In this document: one piece after another, positions 9,939 to 18,456 of the stretch
Position numbering within the stretch: the stretch's first letter is position 1
Layout of the letters: every line of letters starts with the position of its first letter
Origin: CAZDBA01 sp965224765
Lineage (GTDB): Bacteria; Planctomycetota; Planctomycetia; Pirellulales; Pirellulaceae
DNA length: 64,000 nt
Direction: 5' to 3'
NCBI GenBank assembly: GCA_965224765.1
Contig: CBDDAC010000025.1
Span: 248,001-312,000, forward strand
Translations under genes and position numbers: made by a program
The notes under the pieces: model-generated
What the model was told of the DNA's origin: nothing
What the model saw: only the letters and a program-made list of their open reading frames with translations
Databases searched by the model: none

Positions 9939-12900
9939 ATGCATCTTAGATTCTCACCGTTGTTGATCTTGGTTTTTACTTCCTTTTTATGCCTCTCCGC
10001 CTATGGGCAGCAAGATGTTCAGACCGAAGGTAAAGCGGTCACGCCGCGAACGCTGGAGATCTCTGATTCAGCTGATTGGGAACGGGTTGGCCAATTTTCC
10101 CTTTCGCCAGACGGGAAATGGTCGGCACATTTCTTGATGCCTTCCGAAGGTGACGGGAAACTGATTGTTCGCAAAACCGATTCTCCTGTTACGGATGCGC
10201 CGGATAATGATCCAGGAAAAGAAGAGGGTGATCAGCAAGCAGCGAATGAAAACGAAGAAGAGGATGCTGACGACAAAAAGCAAAAGGGTGAGGAAGAAGG
10301 CAAATCCGAGGATGCGCCAAGGGAATTTGAAGTGGGACCTGGATCAGGGCAAATCCAGTTTTCTCATGATTCAGCCTTCATGGCGTATTCCTTGTCTCCT
10401 AAAGATAAAGAATCCAAAGCAGCCAAGAAGTCTGGCAGTCCCTTAAAGAAAAAAACAATACTGCTTGATCTGAAAACTGGCAAGGAGGTCTCATTTGAAA
10501 AATCGCAACGGTCTGCGTTTTCCGAAGAAAATCCAGACTACTTTGTTGTCCAGAAAATGAAGCCAAAGGGTCGGCCCGACGGTGATGACGGTTGGGATGG
10601 CACGGACCTCGTTGTTCACAATTTGCGATCAGGAACTCAGATCAATATTGGAAACGTCAAATCATTTGCCTTCAATGAAAGTGGCAAATTTCTTGCGCTA
10701 TTGATTGACGCAGAAGACAAATCGGGAAATGGCCTGCAACTGTTTCATGTTGCGGATGCCAAAATCGAATCTCTGGAGAATGGTGACGCCAAGTACCGTT
10801 CGCTTTCTTGGACGCGTGAAGGTGACGCGTTGTCGTTTTTGAAATCAAAGAAAGACGACGATTTTGAGCACGCGCATCATCATTTAATCGCTTTTGTAGA
10901 AGTGGGTGGGGCGAATCAGAAACGCATTGAGTTGGATCCAGCGAATGATGGTGCAATTCCCGAGGAAATGACCATCAGCGCCAGTCGCGGTTTGGAGTGG
11001 AGTGATGATCGCAAGATGATCTTCTTTGGAATTCACGATATGAAACGCAAAGAAGACAAAGAAGACAAAGAAGACAAAGAAGACAAAGAAGACAAAAAAG
11101 ACAAAAAAGACAAAAGCGAAAAGGGTGACGAAGAGTCGGATTCAGGTGATTCAAAGGACAAAAAGAAGAAGCCAAAAGGTGGAGATGATGACTCCGAAGT
11201 GGCTGAATTGGTTATTTGGCATTGGGAGGATATGCGACTGCAATCGCAGCAGCAGGTTCAAGAGTCTCGCGACAAGAATCGATTTGATCTGTGTGTTTAC
11301 CACGTCGACGACGAAAAAGTTACTCGTCTCGGTGATGAAGAAATTGAAAATGTCTCAGTGTCTCGTCCTCATCAATTTGCGATTGGCAACAGTGACAAAA
11401 AGTATCGCAGATTCGGAAACATGGAGGGGACTGACCTTAGCGATGTTTATACGATCGATTTGGCGACCGGGAAACGTAAGCTGGTTTTGGAAGGAGCTCA
11501 ATATGTTTACGACGTGAGCCCAAACGGTATCCTCCTGTTGTATTACAAGAATGAAGGGCACTTTTTCGTCTACAACATGTCGAAGGGAACACATACTAAT
11601 ATCACAGAGAGCATTGCGGCTGTTTTTGTAAACCTAGAAGATGACCACAATGTGGAGAAGCCGCCACGTCGCCCGATCGATTGGACGACCGATGGAGATC
11701 ATGTCCTGTTAAGTGATGGATTTGATATTTGGAAGGTGGCTGCAGATGGTTCTGGCGGTAAGAACTTGACCGTCGATGGCAACGAAAATCAGATTCGATA
11801 TCGAAGGCCGTACCGATTCGATCCCGATGTGATGGGCATCGATCTGTCAAAGCCTGTTTATCTTTCGACCTACGGTGAATGGACCAAAAAATCTGGATTG
11901 GGACGATTGAACCCGGGTGAAGCTGGCGTTGAGGTTTTGTTGTGGGATGATGCCAGTTTTGGTGGACTCAGTAAGTTGGAAGATCATGAGATATACACGT
12001 ACTCACGTGATTCGCATGAGGATTCAAGTAACTTCTACGTCGGTGGGCCGGACCTCAAAGACGCGATTCGATTGACGGACTCAAATTCTCAACAAGTGAA
12101 TTTTAAATGGTCGTCAGGTTCTAAATTGGTTGACTACAAAAACAAGAACGGAGTGAGGCTGCAAGGTGCATTGCACCTGCCAGCCGACTACATCGAAGGG
12201 AAGAAGTATCCTACGATCGTTGTGATGTACGAGAAGCTTTCGCAATCGGCGAACCGCTATGGTGGCCCCAGAACTGGTGGGTTAAGTGCCGCAATTTACA
12301 ACAGCAAAGGATACGCAGTCTTCAATCCAGATATCGTTTTTGAAGTCAATGATCCGGGCATGTCCAGCGTCGATTGCATTTTGGCGGGGCTGGATGCGGC
12401 GATTGAGACTGGCATCGTTGATCCCGACCGTGTTGGAATCCATGGGCACTCCTGGGGCGGTTATCAGACGGCATTTATTATTACGCAAACGGATCGTTTC
12501 AAAGCTGCGGTCGCAGGTGCTCCCTTGACCAATATGATCAGCATGTACAGTTCGATCTATTGGAACTCAGGCAGTGCCAACCAGCCGATCTTTGAGCGCA
12601 GCCAGGGTCGTTTTACGGGAGGGTACTGGGATAATATCGAAGCTTACGCTCGTAATTCACCGGTTTACCACGCCAAAAACGTAACCACTCCCTTGCTTTT
12701 GTTACACAATGACAAAGACGGAGCGGTCGATTGGAATCAGGGGATTGAGTACTTTAATACTCTGCGTCGCCTGGACAAGCCGGTTGTGATGTTGCAATAC
12801 AAGGGTGAAAACCATGGATTGCGAAAGCCAGCCAATCGTGCGGACTACAGCCACCGAATGTTGGACTTCTTTGACCACCTGTTGAAAGACGACGATGCCG

Positions 12901-12998
12901 CGACTTGGTGGAGTGATGGTATCAAGCATCTTGAAATGGAAGACCATATCAAGGATTACAAAGACACGAAGTCGAAACCATCAAAAGACGAAAAGTGA
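9939..12998 (+). CDS. S9-family prolyl oligopeptidase-like peptidase, exported, with Lys-Glu-Asp repeat
   Basis: This 1019-residue protein has a signal peptide (LLILVFTSFLCLSAYGQQ). It has the same plan as the divergent neighbour: a propeller-like N-terminal part with strongly acidic/basic inserts, then a peptidase domain with nucleophile motif GHSWGG (Ser838), acid in NDKDGAVDW (Asp925 or Asp927) and base in GENHGL (His959). All three catalytic residues are present. An insert near residue 371 consists of five KED and two KKD units encoded by a 9-bp tandem repeat. The two S9 genes are probably an old duplication that kept a common control region. Substrate unknown; likely peptide turnover in the periplasm. 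Confidence 0.9.
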   Translation: MHLRFSPLLILVFTSFLCLSAYGQQDVQTEGKAVTPRTLEISDSADWERVGQFSLSPDGKWSAHFLMPSEGDGKLIVRKTDSPVTDAPDNDPGKEEGDQQAANENEEEDADDKKQKGEEEGKSEDAPREFEVGPGSGQIQFSHDSAFMAYSLSPKDKESKAAKKSGSPLKKKTILLDLKTGKEVSFEKSQRSAFSEENPDYFVVQKMKPKGRPDGDDGWDGTDLVVHNLRSGTQINIGNVKSFAFNESGKFLALLIDAEDKSGNGLQLFHVADAKIESLENGDAKYRSLSWTREGDALSFLKSKKDDDFEHAHHHLIAFVEVGGANQKRIELDPANDGAIPEEMTISASRGLEWSDDRKMIFFGIHDMKRKEDKEDKEDKEDKEDKKDKKDKSEKGDEESDSGDSKDKKKKPKGGDDDSEVAELVIWHWEDMRLQSQQQVQESRDKNRFDLCVYHVDDEKVTRLGDEEIENVSVSRPHQFAIGNSDKKYRRFGNMEGTDLSDVYTIDLATGKRKLVLEGAQYVYDVSPNGILLLYYKNEGHFFVYNMSKGTHTNITESIAAVFVNLEDDHNVEKPPRRPIDWTTDGDHVLLSDGFDIWKVAADGSGGKNLTVDGNENQIRYRRPYRFDPDVMGIDLSKPVYLSTYGEWTKKSGLGRLNPGEAGVEVLLWDDASFGGLSKLEDHEIYTYSRDSHEDSSNFYVGGPDLKDAIRLTDSNSQQVNFKWSSGSKLVDYKNKNGVRLQGALHLPADYIEGKKYPTIVVMYEKLSQSANRYGGPRTGGLSAAIYNSKGYAVFNPDIVFEVNDPGMSSVDCILAGLDAAIETGIVDPDRVGIHGHSWGGYQTAFIITQTDRFKAAVAGAPLTNMISMYSSIYWNSGSANQPIFERSQGRFTGGYWDNIEAYARNSPVYHAKNVTTPLLLLHNDKDGAVDWNQGIEYFNTLRRLDKPVVMLQYKGENHGLRKPANRADYSHRMLDFFDHLLKDDDAATWWSDGIKHLEMEDHIKDYKDTKSKPSKDEK
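11049..11111 (+). repeat. 9-bp tandem repeat encoding Lys-Glu-Asp
   Basis: Five units of AAAGAAGAC are followed by two variant units (AAAAAAGAC), all in frame inside the S9 peptidase. Such a perfect short tandem array is prone to length change by slippage in multiples of three residues. Confidence 0.9.
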
Positions 12999-13381
12999 TT
13001 TTTCAACAGAGGGCCTCTCCTAATATCTCGAAACCAATTGGTTTCGGGAGGGTGAGTTTCGCGATCTCCTTGCTTGGCCTAATTCGCCTACTGCCTGCGG
13101 ATTGGCCAAGAGGCAAGGATATTGCAAATGACGCATGAACAAGGTCGTATCGTTCGTGCAGAAGTTTTGGTGGATTGGGGTTCAGAGCATTCCTCAATTG
13201 AGCGAAGAGATTGGATGATATCCCCTCCTTCGATATCCCATATTTACAATTGATCAGGGGAAGGATTCCGGTCTGTGCGGCTAGCAAGTTCCAGAAACCC
13301 TGTGTTTTATGGACTTTCATTGACGTTGCGTGCTTTGCCTCGTCCATGTAAATTTTGCACGCTTGAATTTCGTTGGGGGGC
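12999..13381. other. Intergenic region before the histidine kinase
   Basis: I see no convincing gene. The region contains an 18-bp perfect palindrome (13029-13046) just after the S9 stop codon and no other clear repeat. A minus-strand frame covering it also overlaps the kinase start by about 170 nt and has no family features. Confidence 0.5.
13029..13046. other. 18-bp perfect palindrome
   Basis: CGAAACCAATTGGTTTCG is a perfect palindrome located 31 nt after the S9 peptidase stop codon. It lacks a T-tract, so it is either a weak mRNA-end hairpin or a dimeric protein-binding site. Confidence 0.5.
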
Positions 13382-15001
13382 GTGAGTACAGCGACAACTG
13401 GAGGTCGTGTGCAACCACCAAGACGCAAAATACGATCGCAAATGTTCTTTGGCGTAACGATGTTGTTTTTCATCGTTACCGTCCTGTCCGTTGCTTCATT
13501 CCAAGGTGTCTTGAAATTTCGCAAGCTAACCAAGAATATCAAAGCGCGAGCGACCGAACTTCCGGCAGCAGCTAAGATCAGCCTGGAGGTCAGCCGATTT
13601 AGTTCAACGGTCTTTCGAATCCCCCAAGGGGGACAGCTGGATAGTCGTCTGGCGTTTCTATTGCCATCGGATCTCTCTCGGGTTCAATACCGTAATCGAC
13701 GCCAGATCGTTTCCAGGGCAATCACGGATTATGAAGAAGGTCTGAATCGTTTGGAAACGAGTGACTCGTGGTTGGGTGGGGTTGAAGAAGAAACCCAAAT
13801 GATCAAAAAGATGCGGGTGAAACTGGCTGCTATTCACGAGATGGTAAATTGTCCTGAATGGGATTTTGTTGGTGACTCTCTGGATGACGAAATATTCGAA
13901 CTTCAGAGGATCTCCAGCGAGTTGCCGACTTTGCTCAAAGCACGCATGGACGATTTTTCCACCCAGGCGAGAACTGAGTATCACACATGGATGGCGTTGA
14001 CGGGAATCACATCACTTTGCGCATTTGGGCTGATTGTATTGCTGTTTAAGCGATTCCGTGAGGCAATATTTAAACCTTTGGAACAGTTGCTTGATGGGAC
14101 ACGCAAAGTGGCTGCAGGTGACGATGATTTTCGAATCAAATTGAACTCAGATGATGAATTGGCTGAACTTGCCGAATCCTTCAATTTGATGACCACCAAT
14201 TTTCAATCGATCAAAAAGGATCTCAATCAACAGGTGCAGGAACGGACCAAAGAAGTGGTTCGAAGTGAGCAAATGGCGAGTGTGGGTTTCCTGGCCGCTG
14301 GAGTGGCGCATGAGATCAATAATCCTTTGAATACGATAGCCTGGTCGGCTGAATCGCTGGAAGCCCGGCTACACGAAATGCTGGCTGATCGTTTCGATGG
14401 AGCGGGAAGCCTGACTCCTGAATTGATGAATGAGATCAAGAAGAATTTGCGGCGAATACAAGACGAAGCGTTTCGCTGCAAGGGAATTACGGATTCATTG
14501 TTGGACTTTTCGAGATTGGGCGACGCCAAGAAAAATTCCTGCGATATGCGGGAGCTTGTCGAGTCAGTCGTCGAAATGGTCAGGCCGCTCGGCAAGTATC
14601 GCCTGAGAAACATCGATTTCCAGTGTTCGGAGAGTGTGATGGCGCTGGTCAATCCCCAGGAAATGAAACAAGTCTCTTTGAATCTGATTACCAACGCGCT
14701 CGATAGTGTTGCTGATGGTGGTCATGTTCAAGTCATGTTGGCCAACCAAGGTGGCCGCGCAGTCCTGACCGTCAAAGATGATGGCTGCGGTATGACTGAT
14801 GAAGTCAAACAACATCTATTTGAGCCATTTTTTACTCGACGTGAACCAGGTATGGGAACCGGGCTTGGCCTGAGTATCACCTACCGAATCGTCGAGGAAC
14901 ATGGCGGAGTCATTGAGCCTCAAAGTGACGGCCCAGGACTTGGAAGTAAATTCATTGTTCGCATCCCTACGGTTCAAAATGAGCAAAAACGTGCAGCCTG
15001 A
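13382..15001 (+). CDS. Membrane sensor histidine kinase (HAMP-HisKA-HATPase)
   Basis: This 539-residue sensor kinase begins at a GTG preceded by a G-rich stretch; TTG at 13373 is an alternative. A first membrane helix lies at about residues 21-43 (MFFGVTMLFFIVTVLSV), followed by a helical extracytoplasmic domain of about 150 residues, a second helix at about 203-224 and a HAMP linker. The H-box GVAHEINNP has the phospho-accepting His310. The N-box NLITNAL and the glycine boxes DDGCGM and GTGLGLS complete the ATPase. Its 3' end overlaps the start of the sigma-54 response regulator by 23 nt, so the two are coupled and very likely partners. This is the NtrB/AtoS-like kinase type. The signal is unknown. 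Confidence 0.93.
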   Translation: MSTATTGGRVQPPRRKIRSQMFFGVTMLFFIVTVLSVASFQGVLKFRKLTKNIKARATELPAAAKISLEVSRFSSTVFRIPQGGQLDSRLAFLLPSDLSRVQYRNRRQIVSRAITDYEEGLNRLETSDSWLGGVEEETQMIKKMRVKLAAIHEMVNCPEWDFVGDSLDDEIFELQRISSELPTLLKARMDDFSTQARTEYHTWMALTGITSLCAFGLIVLLFKRFREAIFKPLEQLLDGTRKVAAGDDDFRIKLNSDDELAELAESFNLMTTNFQSIKKDLNQQVQERTKEVVRSEQMASVGFLAAGVAHEINNPLNTIAWSAESLEARLHEMLADRFDGAGSLTPELMNEIKKNLRRIQDEAFRCKGITDSLLDFSRLGDAKKNSCDMRELVESVVEMVRPLGKYRLRNIDFQCSESVMALVNPQEMKQVSLNLITNALDSVADGGHVQVMLANQGGRAVLTVKDDGCGMTDEVKQHLFEPFFTRREPGMGTGLGLSITYRIVEEHGGVIEPQSDGPGLGSKFIVRIPTVQNEQKRAA

Positions 15002-16370
15002 TAAAAACCCCAAAAAGTGTCTGAAGGTTTTGTTTGCTGACGACGAAACCAACTTGCAAGAACTAATTGCAGCGGAACTGCCCCGAATGGGGCATCGAGT
15101 TACCGTTTGTCCTGATGGCTTGACTGCTGTTGCAGCTCTGGAAAAGGACACTTTTGATTGTGTCATTGTTGATCTTGATATGCCAGGACTCAACGGCATT
15201 CAGGTGATTGAGAAAACCAAATCAATGGCCCCGCAAACGGAGTGTATCGTCCTGACCGGCAAGAGCTCGATGGATACGGCAATTTCGGCGCTGAGACTGG
15301 GCGCATTTGACTATTTGCAGAAACCATGCAAGTTGATGGACTTGCGAAATCTTCTGCAACGCGTTTCAAACAAGTTGGAATTGGTCAACAAGGTCCACGC
15401 GCTGAAGCGAAGATTGAATCGCGTCGAGGGGCAGCCCGACATGATCGGTCAACAGCGGAATATGCAACGAGTTCGCGCGTTGATTGAGAAAGTGGCTCCC
15501 ACCAATTCGACGGTATTGGTGTTGGGCGAAACGGGAACGGGAAAGGAGCTCGCGGCACGTGCAGTTCATGAGCAAAGCGACCGATCCCAATCTCCCTTCG
15601 TCGCAATCAACTGTGGAGCTTTGCCGGAGAATTTGATTGAAAGCGAACTGTTTGGACATCGCAAAGGTGCGTTTACCGGCGCCGATGAGAGTCGACGTGG
15701 ACTGTTCGAAGTAGCGGATTCGGGGACCCTTTTCCTGGACGAGATTGGCGAGCTTCCCAGAGCAACCCAAAGTAAATTACTTCGCGTTTTGGAAAGCGGC
15801 GAAATTCGTCGTGTGGGTGAGAACACGCCGTTCAAAGTTGATGTGCGAATCGTTTGTGCCACTCACCGTGATTTGAACAAGATGGTGGTTGATGGAGAGT
15901 TTCGCCAGGACTTGATGTATCGAATCAACACGTTTGAGATTAACCTGCCGCCACTTCGTGATCGACTCGAAGATATCTCTGAACTTGCCAGACATGTGTT
16001 GGTTCGGCATATGCCGCAGGCAGAAACGATGGCCAATCCATTTGCCGAAGATGCGATTCAGAAATTGCGGGATTACTCTTGGCCGGGCAATATTCGTGAG
16101 TTGGCAAACGTCGTGGAACACGCTTCGATTCTTTGTGACAATCTGCCGATTTCCAAAGAAGACTTGCCGAGGAACTTTGAGCGGGGCGGTCCAGCCACCA
16201 TCAAATTTGAAACGGGAGGACTTTCACTGCGGGATATTGAAATGCAGGCGATCCATACGGCAATGGAACGAAATAACGGCAACAAAACTGCAGCGGCTCA
16301 GGAACTTGGCGTGAGCTTGAAAACACTCTACAACAAGTTGAATCAAGAACAGCTTCGCAAGGCGGCGTAG
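14979..16370 (+). CDS. Sigma-54-dependent response regulator (NtrC family)
   Basis: This 463-residue regulator starts at an ATG inside the end of the kinase gene. The receiver domain has FADDE, the phospho-acceptor in VDLDMPG (Asp65) and the conserved lysine in LQKPCK. The AAA+ domain has Walker A GETGTGKE (near 182), the sigma-54 contact loop GAFTGA (near 230) and Walker B GTLFLDEIGELP. The C-terminal Fis-type helix-turn-helix is NNGNKTAAAQELGVS. With an intact GAFTGA loop it should activate sigma-54 promoters. It is the partner of the upstream kinase; targets are not visible in the window. Confidence 0.95.
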   Translation: MSKNVQPDKNPKKCLKVLFADDETNLQELIAAELPRMGHRVTVCPDGLTAVAALEKDTFDCVIVDLDMPGLNGIQVIEKTKSMAPQTECIVLTGKSSMDTAISALRLGAFDYLQKPCKLMDLRNLLQRVSNKLELVNKVHALKRRLNRVEGQPDMIGQQRNMQRVRALIEKVAPTNSTVLVLGETGTGKELAARAVHEQSDRSQSPFVAINCGALPENLIESELFGHRKGAFTGADESRRGLFEVADSGTLFLDEIGELPRATQSKLLRVLESGEIRRVGENTPFKVDVRIVCATHRDLNKMVVDGEFRQDLMYRINTFEINLPPLRDRLEDISELARHVLVRHMPQAETMANPFAEDAIQKLRDYSWPGNIRELANVVEHASILCDNLPISKEDLPRNFERGGPATIKFETGGLSLRDIEMQAIHTAMERNNGNKTAAAQELGVSLKTLYNKLNQEQLRKAA

Positions 16371-16449
16371 TTTGAAGGGCAGCCTGTGGTTCTCTGAGGT
16401 CGTCATGTTCGCGGATGAATCACTTACTATTCAAATGGAATGATGCCGG

Positions 16450-17415
16450 ATGGACGTTTCGAATATCCAGCACATTCTTGATGCGTATCAACTTGGCCAG
16501 ATTTCCTCGGCTGAGTTTCTTGGAAACGCGGGTGGGTTCAGCGGGGCTCGCCTTTGGAGAATAGATTCCGATCGCGGCGATTTCTGTCTTCGCCGTTGGC
16601 CGAAGAATTCGGCAGTCAATCTTGCCGCAATTCATCAAACTCTTCTGGTTGCTCATCAGGCAGGGCTACCTGTGGCGGCGCCCATCCTGGGGCTAGGCCA
16701 GCAAACGATTACCTTGGATGCGGAACAGGCTTCTTGGGAATTGGCATATTGGATGCCCGGTAGTGCGGATTTTAATTTGCGGCCATCGCGAGTTCGGCTG
16801 GAAGACGCGGTCAAGACGCTTTCTCAGTTCCATACGGTGACGACCGTTCGAGAAGTTCTTGGGCCAAGCCCTGGGCTGCAATCGAGATTCAAGTTGATGA
16901 AGGGTGCGCCCCAAATGTCAGAGTTGATTCGTCAAGCGATTGCTGGCTCCCCAAGTCAAATTGCGCCGATGGCCGTTGGGTTGCTTCCTCGGCTCGAGCG
17001 ATACTTTAAGCCGCTCACCCATCGATTGGGAAATGTTGTGGACCGTCCATGGCGACTTGTGAATGCAATCCGGGATATTCATCACGATCACGTGTTCTTT
17101 TCTGGGGATCAGCTTTCTGGGATCGTGGATTTTGGGGCAATGAAAACGGAAGCTCGGTGTTTTGATCTTGCTCGGTTGGTTGGCAGTTTGAAGATGGATG
17201 GCGAATGTCCCTGGGCCGAAGCTTTTCAAATCTATTCGGCATTGCAGGAGTTTGACCCAGGGGAAACCGACTTAATTCGCCTAGTGCATGAATGCAACCT
17301 GGTTTTGGGAAGCCTCAATTGGCTTTCTTGGATCTTTGTCGAAAGTAGGCAATTTGAAGACTGGTCGGCTGTTCAGGCCCGAATTGAGCAGCTCAGCGAG
17401 CAACTTGTCGGTTGA
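16450..17415 (+). CDS. APH/choline-kinase-like phosphotransferase
   Basis: This 321-residue protein has the aminoglycoside-phosphotransferase/homoserine-kinase fold. The N-terminal lobe holds a glycine-rich segment (GNAGGFSGARLWRI). The catalytic loop reads RDIHHDHVFF where most members have HGDLHxxN, and the metal-binding motif is present as GIVDFGAM. The replacement of the usual catalytic-loop Asn region suggests a divergent substrate. It probably phosphorylates a small metabolite rather than giving drug resistance. It stands between the two-component pair and lexA, all on the plus strand. Confidence 0.75.
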   Translation: MDVSNIQHILDAYQLGQISSAEFLGNAGGFSGARLWRIDSDRGDFCLRRWPKNSAVNLAAIHQTLLVAHQAGLPVAAPILGLGQQTITLDAEQASWELAYWMPGSADFNLRPSRVRLEDAVKTLSQFHTVTTVREVLGPSPGLQSRFKLMKGAPQMSELIRQAIAGSPSQIAPMAVGLLPRLERYFKPLTHRLGNVVDRPWRLVNAIRDIHHDHVFFSGDQLSGIVDFGAMKTEARCFDLARLVGSLKMDGECPWAEAFQIYSALQEFDPGETDLIRLVHECNLVLGSLNWLSWIFVESRQFEDWSAVQARIEQLSEQLVG

Positions 17416-17558
17416 TTTTTCAGGCTGTCCTCGGTTAGATTAGACTAGTGGACATTTACACACTATCGCGTTGTTGTTTAGAATGGAAGTGTATAAACGC
17501 AGTGGGTGGCGAATGTTACTTTTTCCCACAAATCACTAGTCCGTACTTCAGGAATTTT
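17416..17558 (+). promoter_or_regulatory. lexA upstream region with inverted repeats
   Basis: There are two nested inverted repeats: GACTAGTG (17443-17450) with CACTAGTC (17534-17541), and TTTACACACT near 17455 with a near-complement AGTGTATAAA near 17488. An autoregulatory LexA site would be expected here; either element could be it, but the planctomycete LexA box cannot be assigned from this sequence alone. The ribosome-binding site is AGGA, 5-6 nt before the first ATG. Confidence 0.35.
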
Positions 17559-18162
17559 ATGATGGACGTCGAGTTGACCAAACGACAGGCGGCTGTATTT
17601 AGTTTCATTCGCGAGACGATCAGCGAACGAAGCTATGGCCCAACAGTACGTGAGATTGCCGAAGAATTTGGGATGTCTTCTCCCAATGGTGCGATGGGGC
17701 ATATCCGAGCCTTGACCAAAAAAGGGGTGATCAAACGAACTGCGAATCGTTCTCGTTCAATCGAACTGACCGAGATGGCTCATGATCAGTATGATGGCTT
17801 GCCCATGGTTGGTGTCGTTGCAGCTGGCATGATGCACGAGGCGATCGAGCAGAACGAGCGGATTGTGTTGGACGACATGTTCGCGGGGAAAAGCAACTAC
17901 GTCTTGCGAGTGAGTGGTGATTCGATGATCGATGCTCAAATCGCTGACGGTGATTTTATCGTTGTTCGGCGCCGGCGAATTGCGGACAAAGGGGATATCG
18001 TTGTTGCAAGAACAAGTGATGGTGAGGCGACCGTTAAGTACTGGCACCCTGAGAAGAATCGAATCCGTCTTCAACCAGCGAACAAAACAATGAAAACCGA
18101 TCTACACCAAGGACGCCAAGGTGATCGGTGTGGTGGTTGGAGTTGTTCGAAATTTGGGCTAG
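17559..18162 (+). CDS. lexA: LexA SOS repressor, 3' end shifted by one base
   Basis: The winged-helix domain (LTKRQAAVFSFIRE... GPTVREIAEEFGMSS) is followed by the self-cleavage site Ala89-Gly90 (VVAAGMM) and the S24 peptidase dyad, Ser122 in VSGDSMID and Lys160 in ATVKYW. As written, the frame changes after KTMK at an AAAA run (18093-18096): the raw frame runs on to 18206 with a nonsense tail. Dropping one A gives the normal LexA ending, PIYTKDAKVIG then VVVGVVRNLG and a stop at 18160-18162, total 200 residues (E. coli LexA has 202). The catalytic residues lie before the shift. It is either a sequence error or a real +1 shift altering the last 21 residues. The start is ATG with AGGA upstream; a GTG at 17448 is too far upstream. 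Confidence 0.9.
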
Positions 18163-18200
18163 AGAAACTTGGGATTTTCACAGCCTCGAAGTGGTCGAGC
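18127..18200 (+). repeat. lexA 3' end and tail, copy 1 of a direct duplication
   Basis: This copy covers the last LexA codons (VVVGVVRNLG, stop at 18160) and about 40 nt after, including TTTCACAGCCTCGAA. A second copy is at 18322-18400, 196 bp away. Confidence 0.8.
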
Positions 18201-18240
18201 AGGTGAATTGATTCAGCAATGCCCTGGCCGAGTTTGATTG

Positions 18241-18264
18241 GTTTTGGCAGGAGCCTCAATTCCC
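18241..18264 (-). repeat. Dispersed repeat R1, degenerate copy
   Basis: On the minus strand it reads GGGAATTGAGGCTCCTGCCA and continues AAAC. It matches the R1 core (GAGGTTGAGGCTCCTGCCGA) found at several other places in this window. Confidence 0.7.
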
Positions 18265-18277
18265 CTCGCGGAGCACT

Positions 18278-18307
18278 GGGTGCCATGGCCTCGCTCGCGT
18301 GGCCATG
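18278..18307 (+). repeat. Dispersed repeat R2
   Basis: GGGTGCCATGGCCTCGCTCG followed by CGTGGCCATG. It matches copies at 28624-28654 and, inverted, at 38750-38780. Confidence 0.75.
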
Positions 18308-18321
18308 TTCTTTTGAGGTTG

Positions 18322-18400
18322 GCTCGTTGTTGTCGGAGTTATTCGAAACTTGGGTTAGAGAGAAAGTTGGAACTTTCACAGCCTCGAAAAGATCGGGCAA
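18322..18400 (+). repeat. Second copy of the lexA 3' end and tail
   Basis: In one frame it reads VVVGVIRNLG and then a stop (18356-18358), the same as the LexA C-terminus except Val to Ile. Silent differences appear at the Asn and final Gly codons. The following TTTCACAGCCTCGAA tail is also shared. There is no upstream lexA coding sequence attached. Confidence 0.75.
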
Positions 18401-18409
18401 GGTTGTTTT

Positions 18410-18434
18410 GTTTCGGCAGGAGTCTCAACCTCCC
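18410..18434 (-). repeat. Dispersed repeat R1
   Basis: On the minus strand it reads GGGAGGTTGAGACTCCTGCC and continues GAAAC, one mismatch from the R1 consensus. Confidence 0.8.
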
Positions 18435-18456
18435 AAAAGCGCGACCGAAGTACTGT

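Noticed and set aside
13003..13542. Minus-strand frame of 179 codons
   Set aside because: It overlaps the histidine kinase start by about 170 nt and has no family features; considered a shadow.
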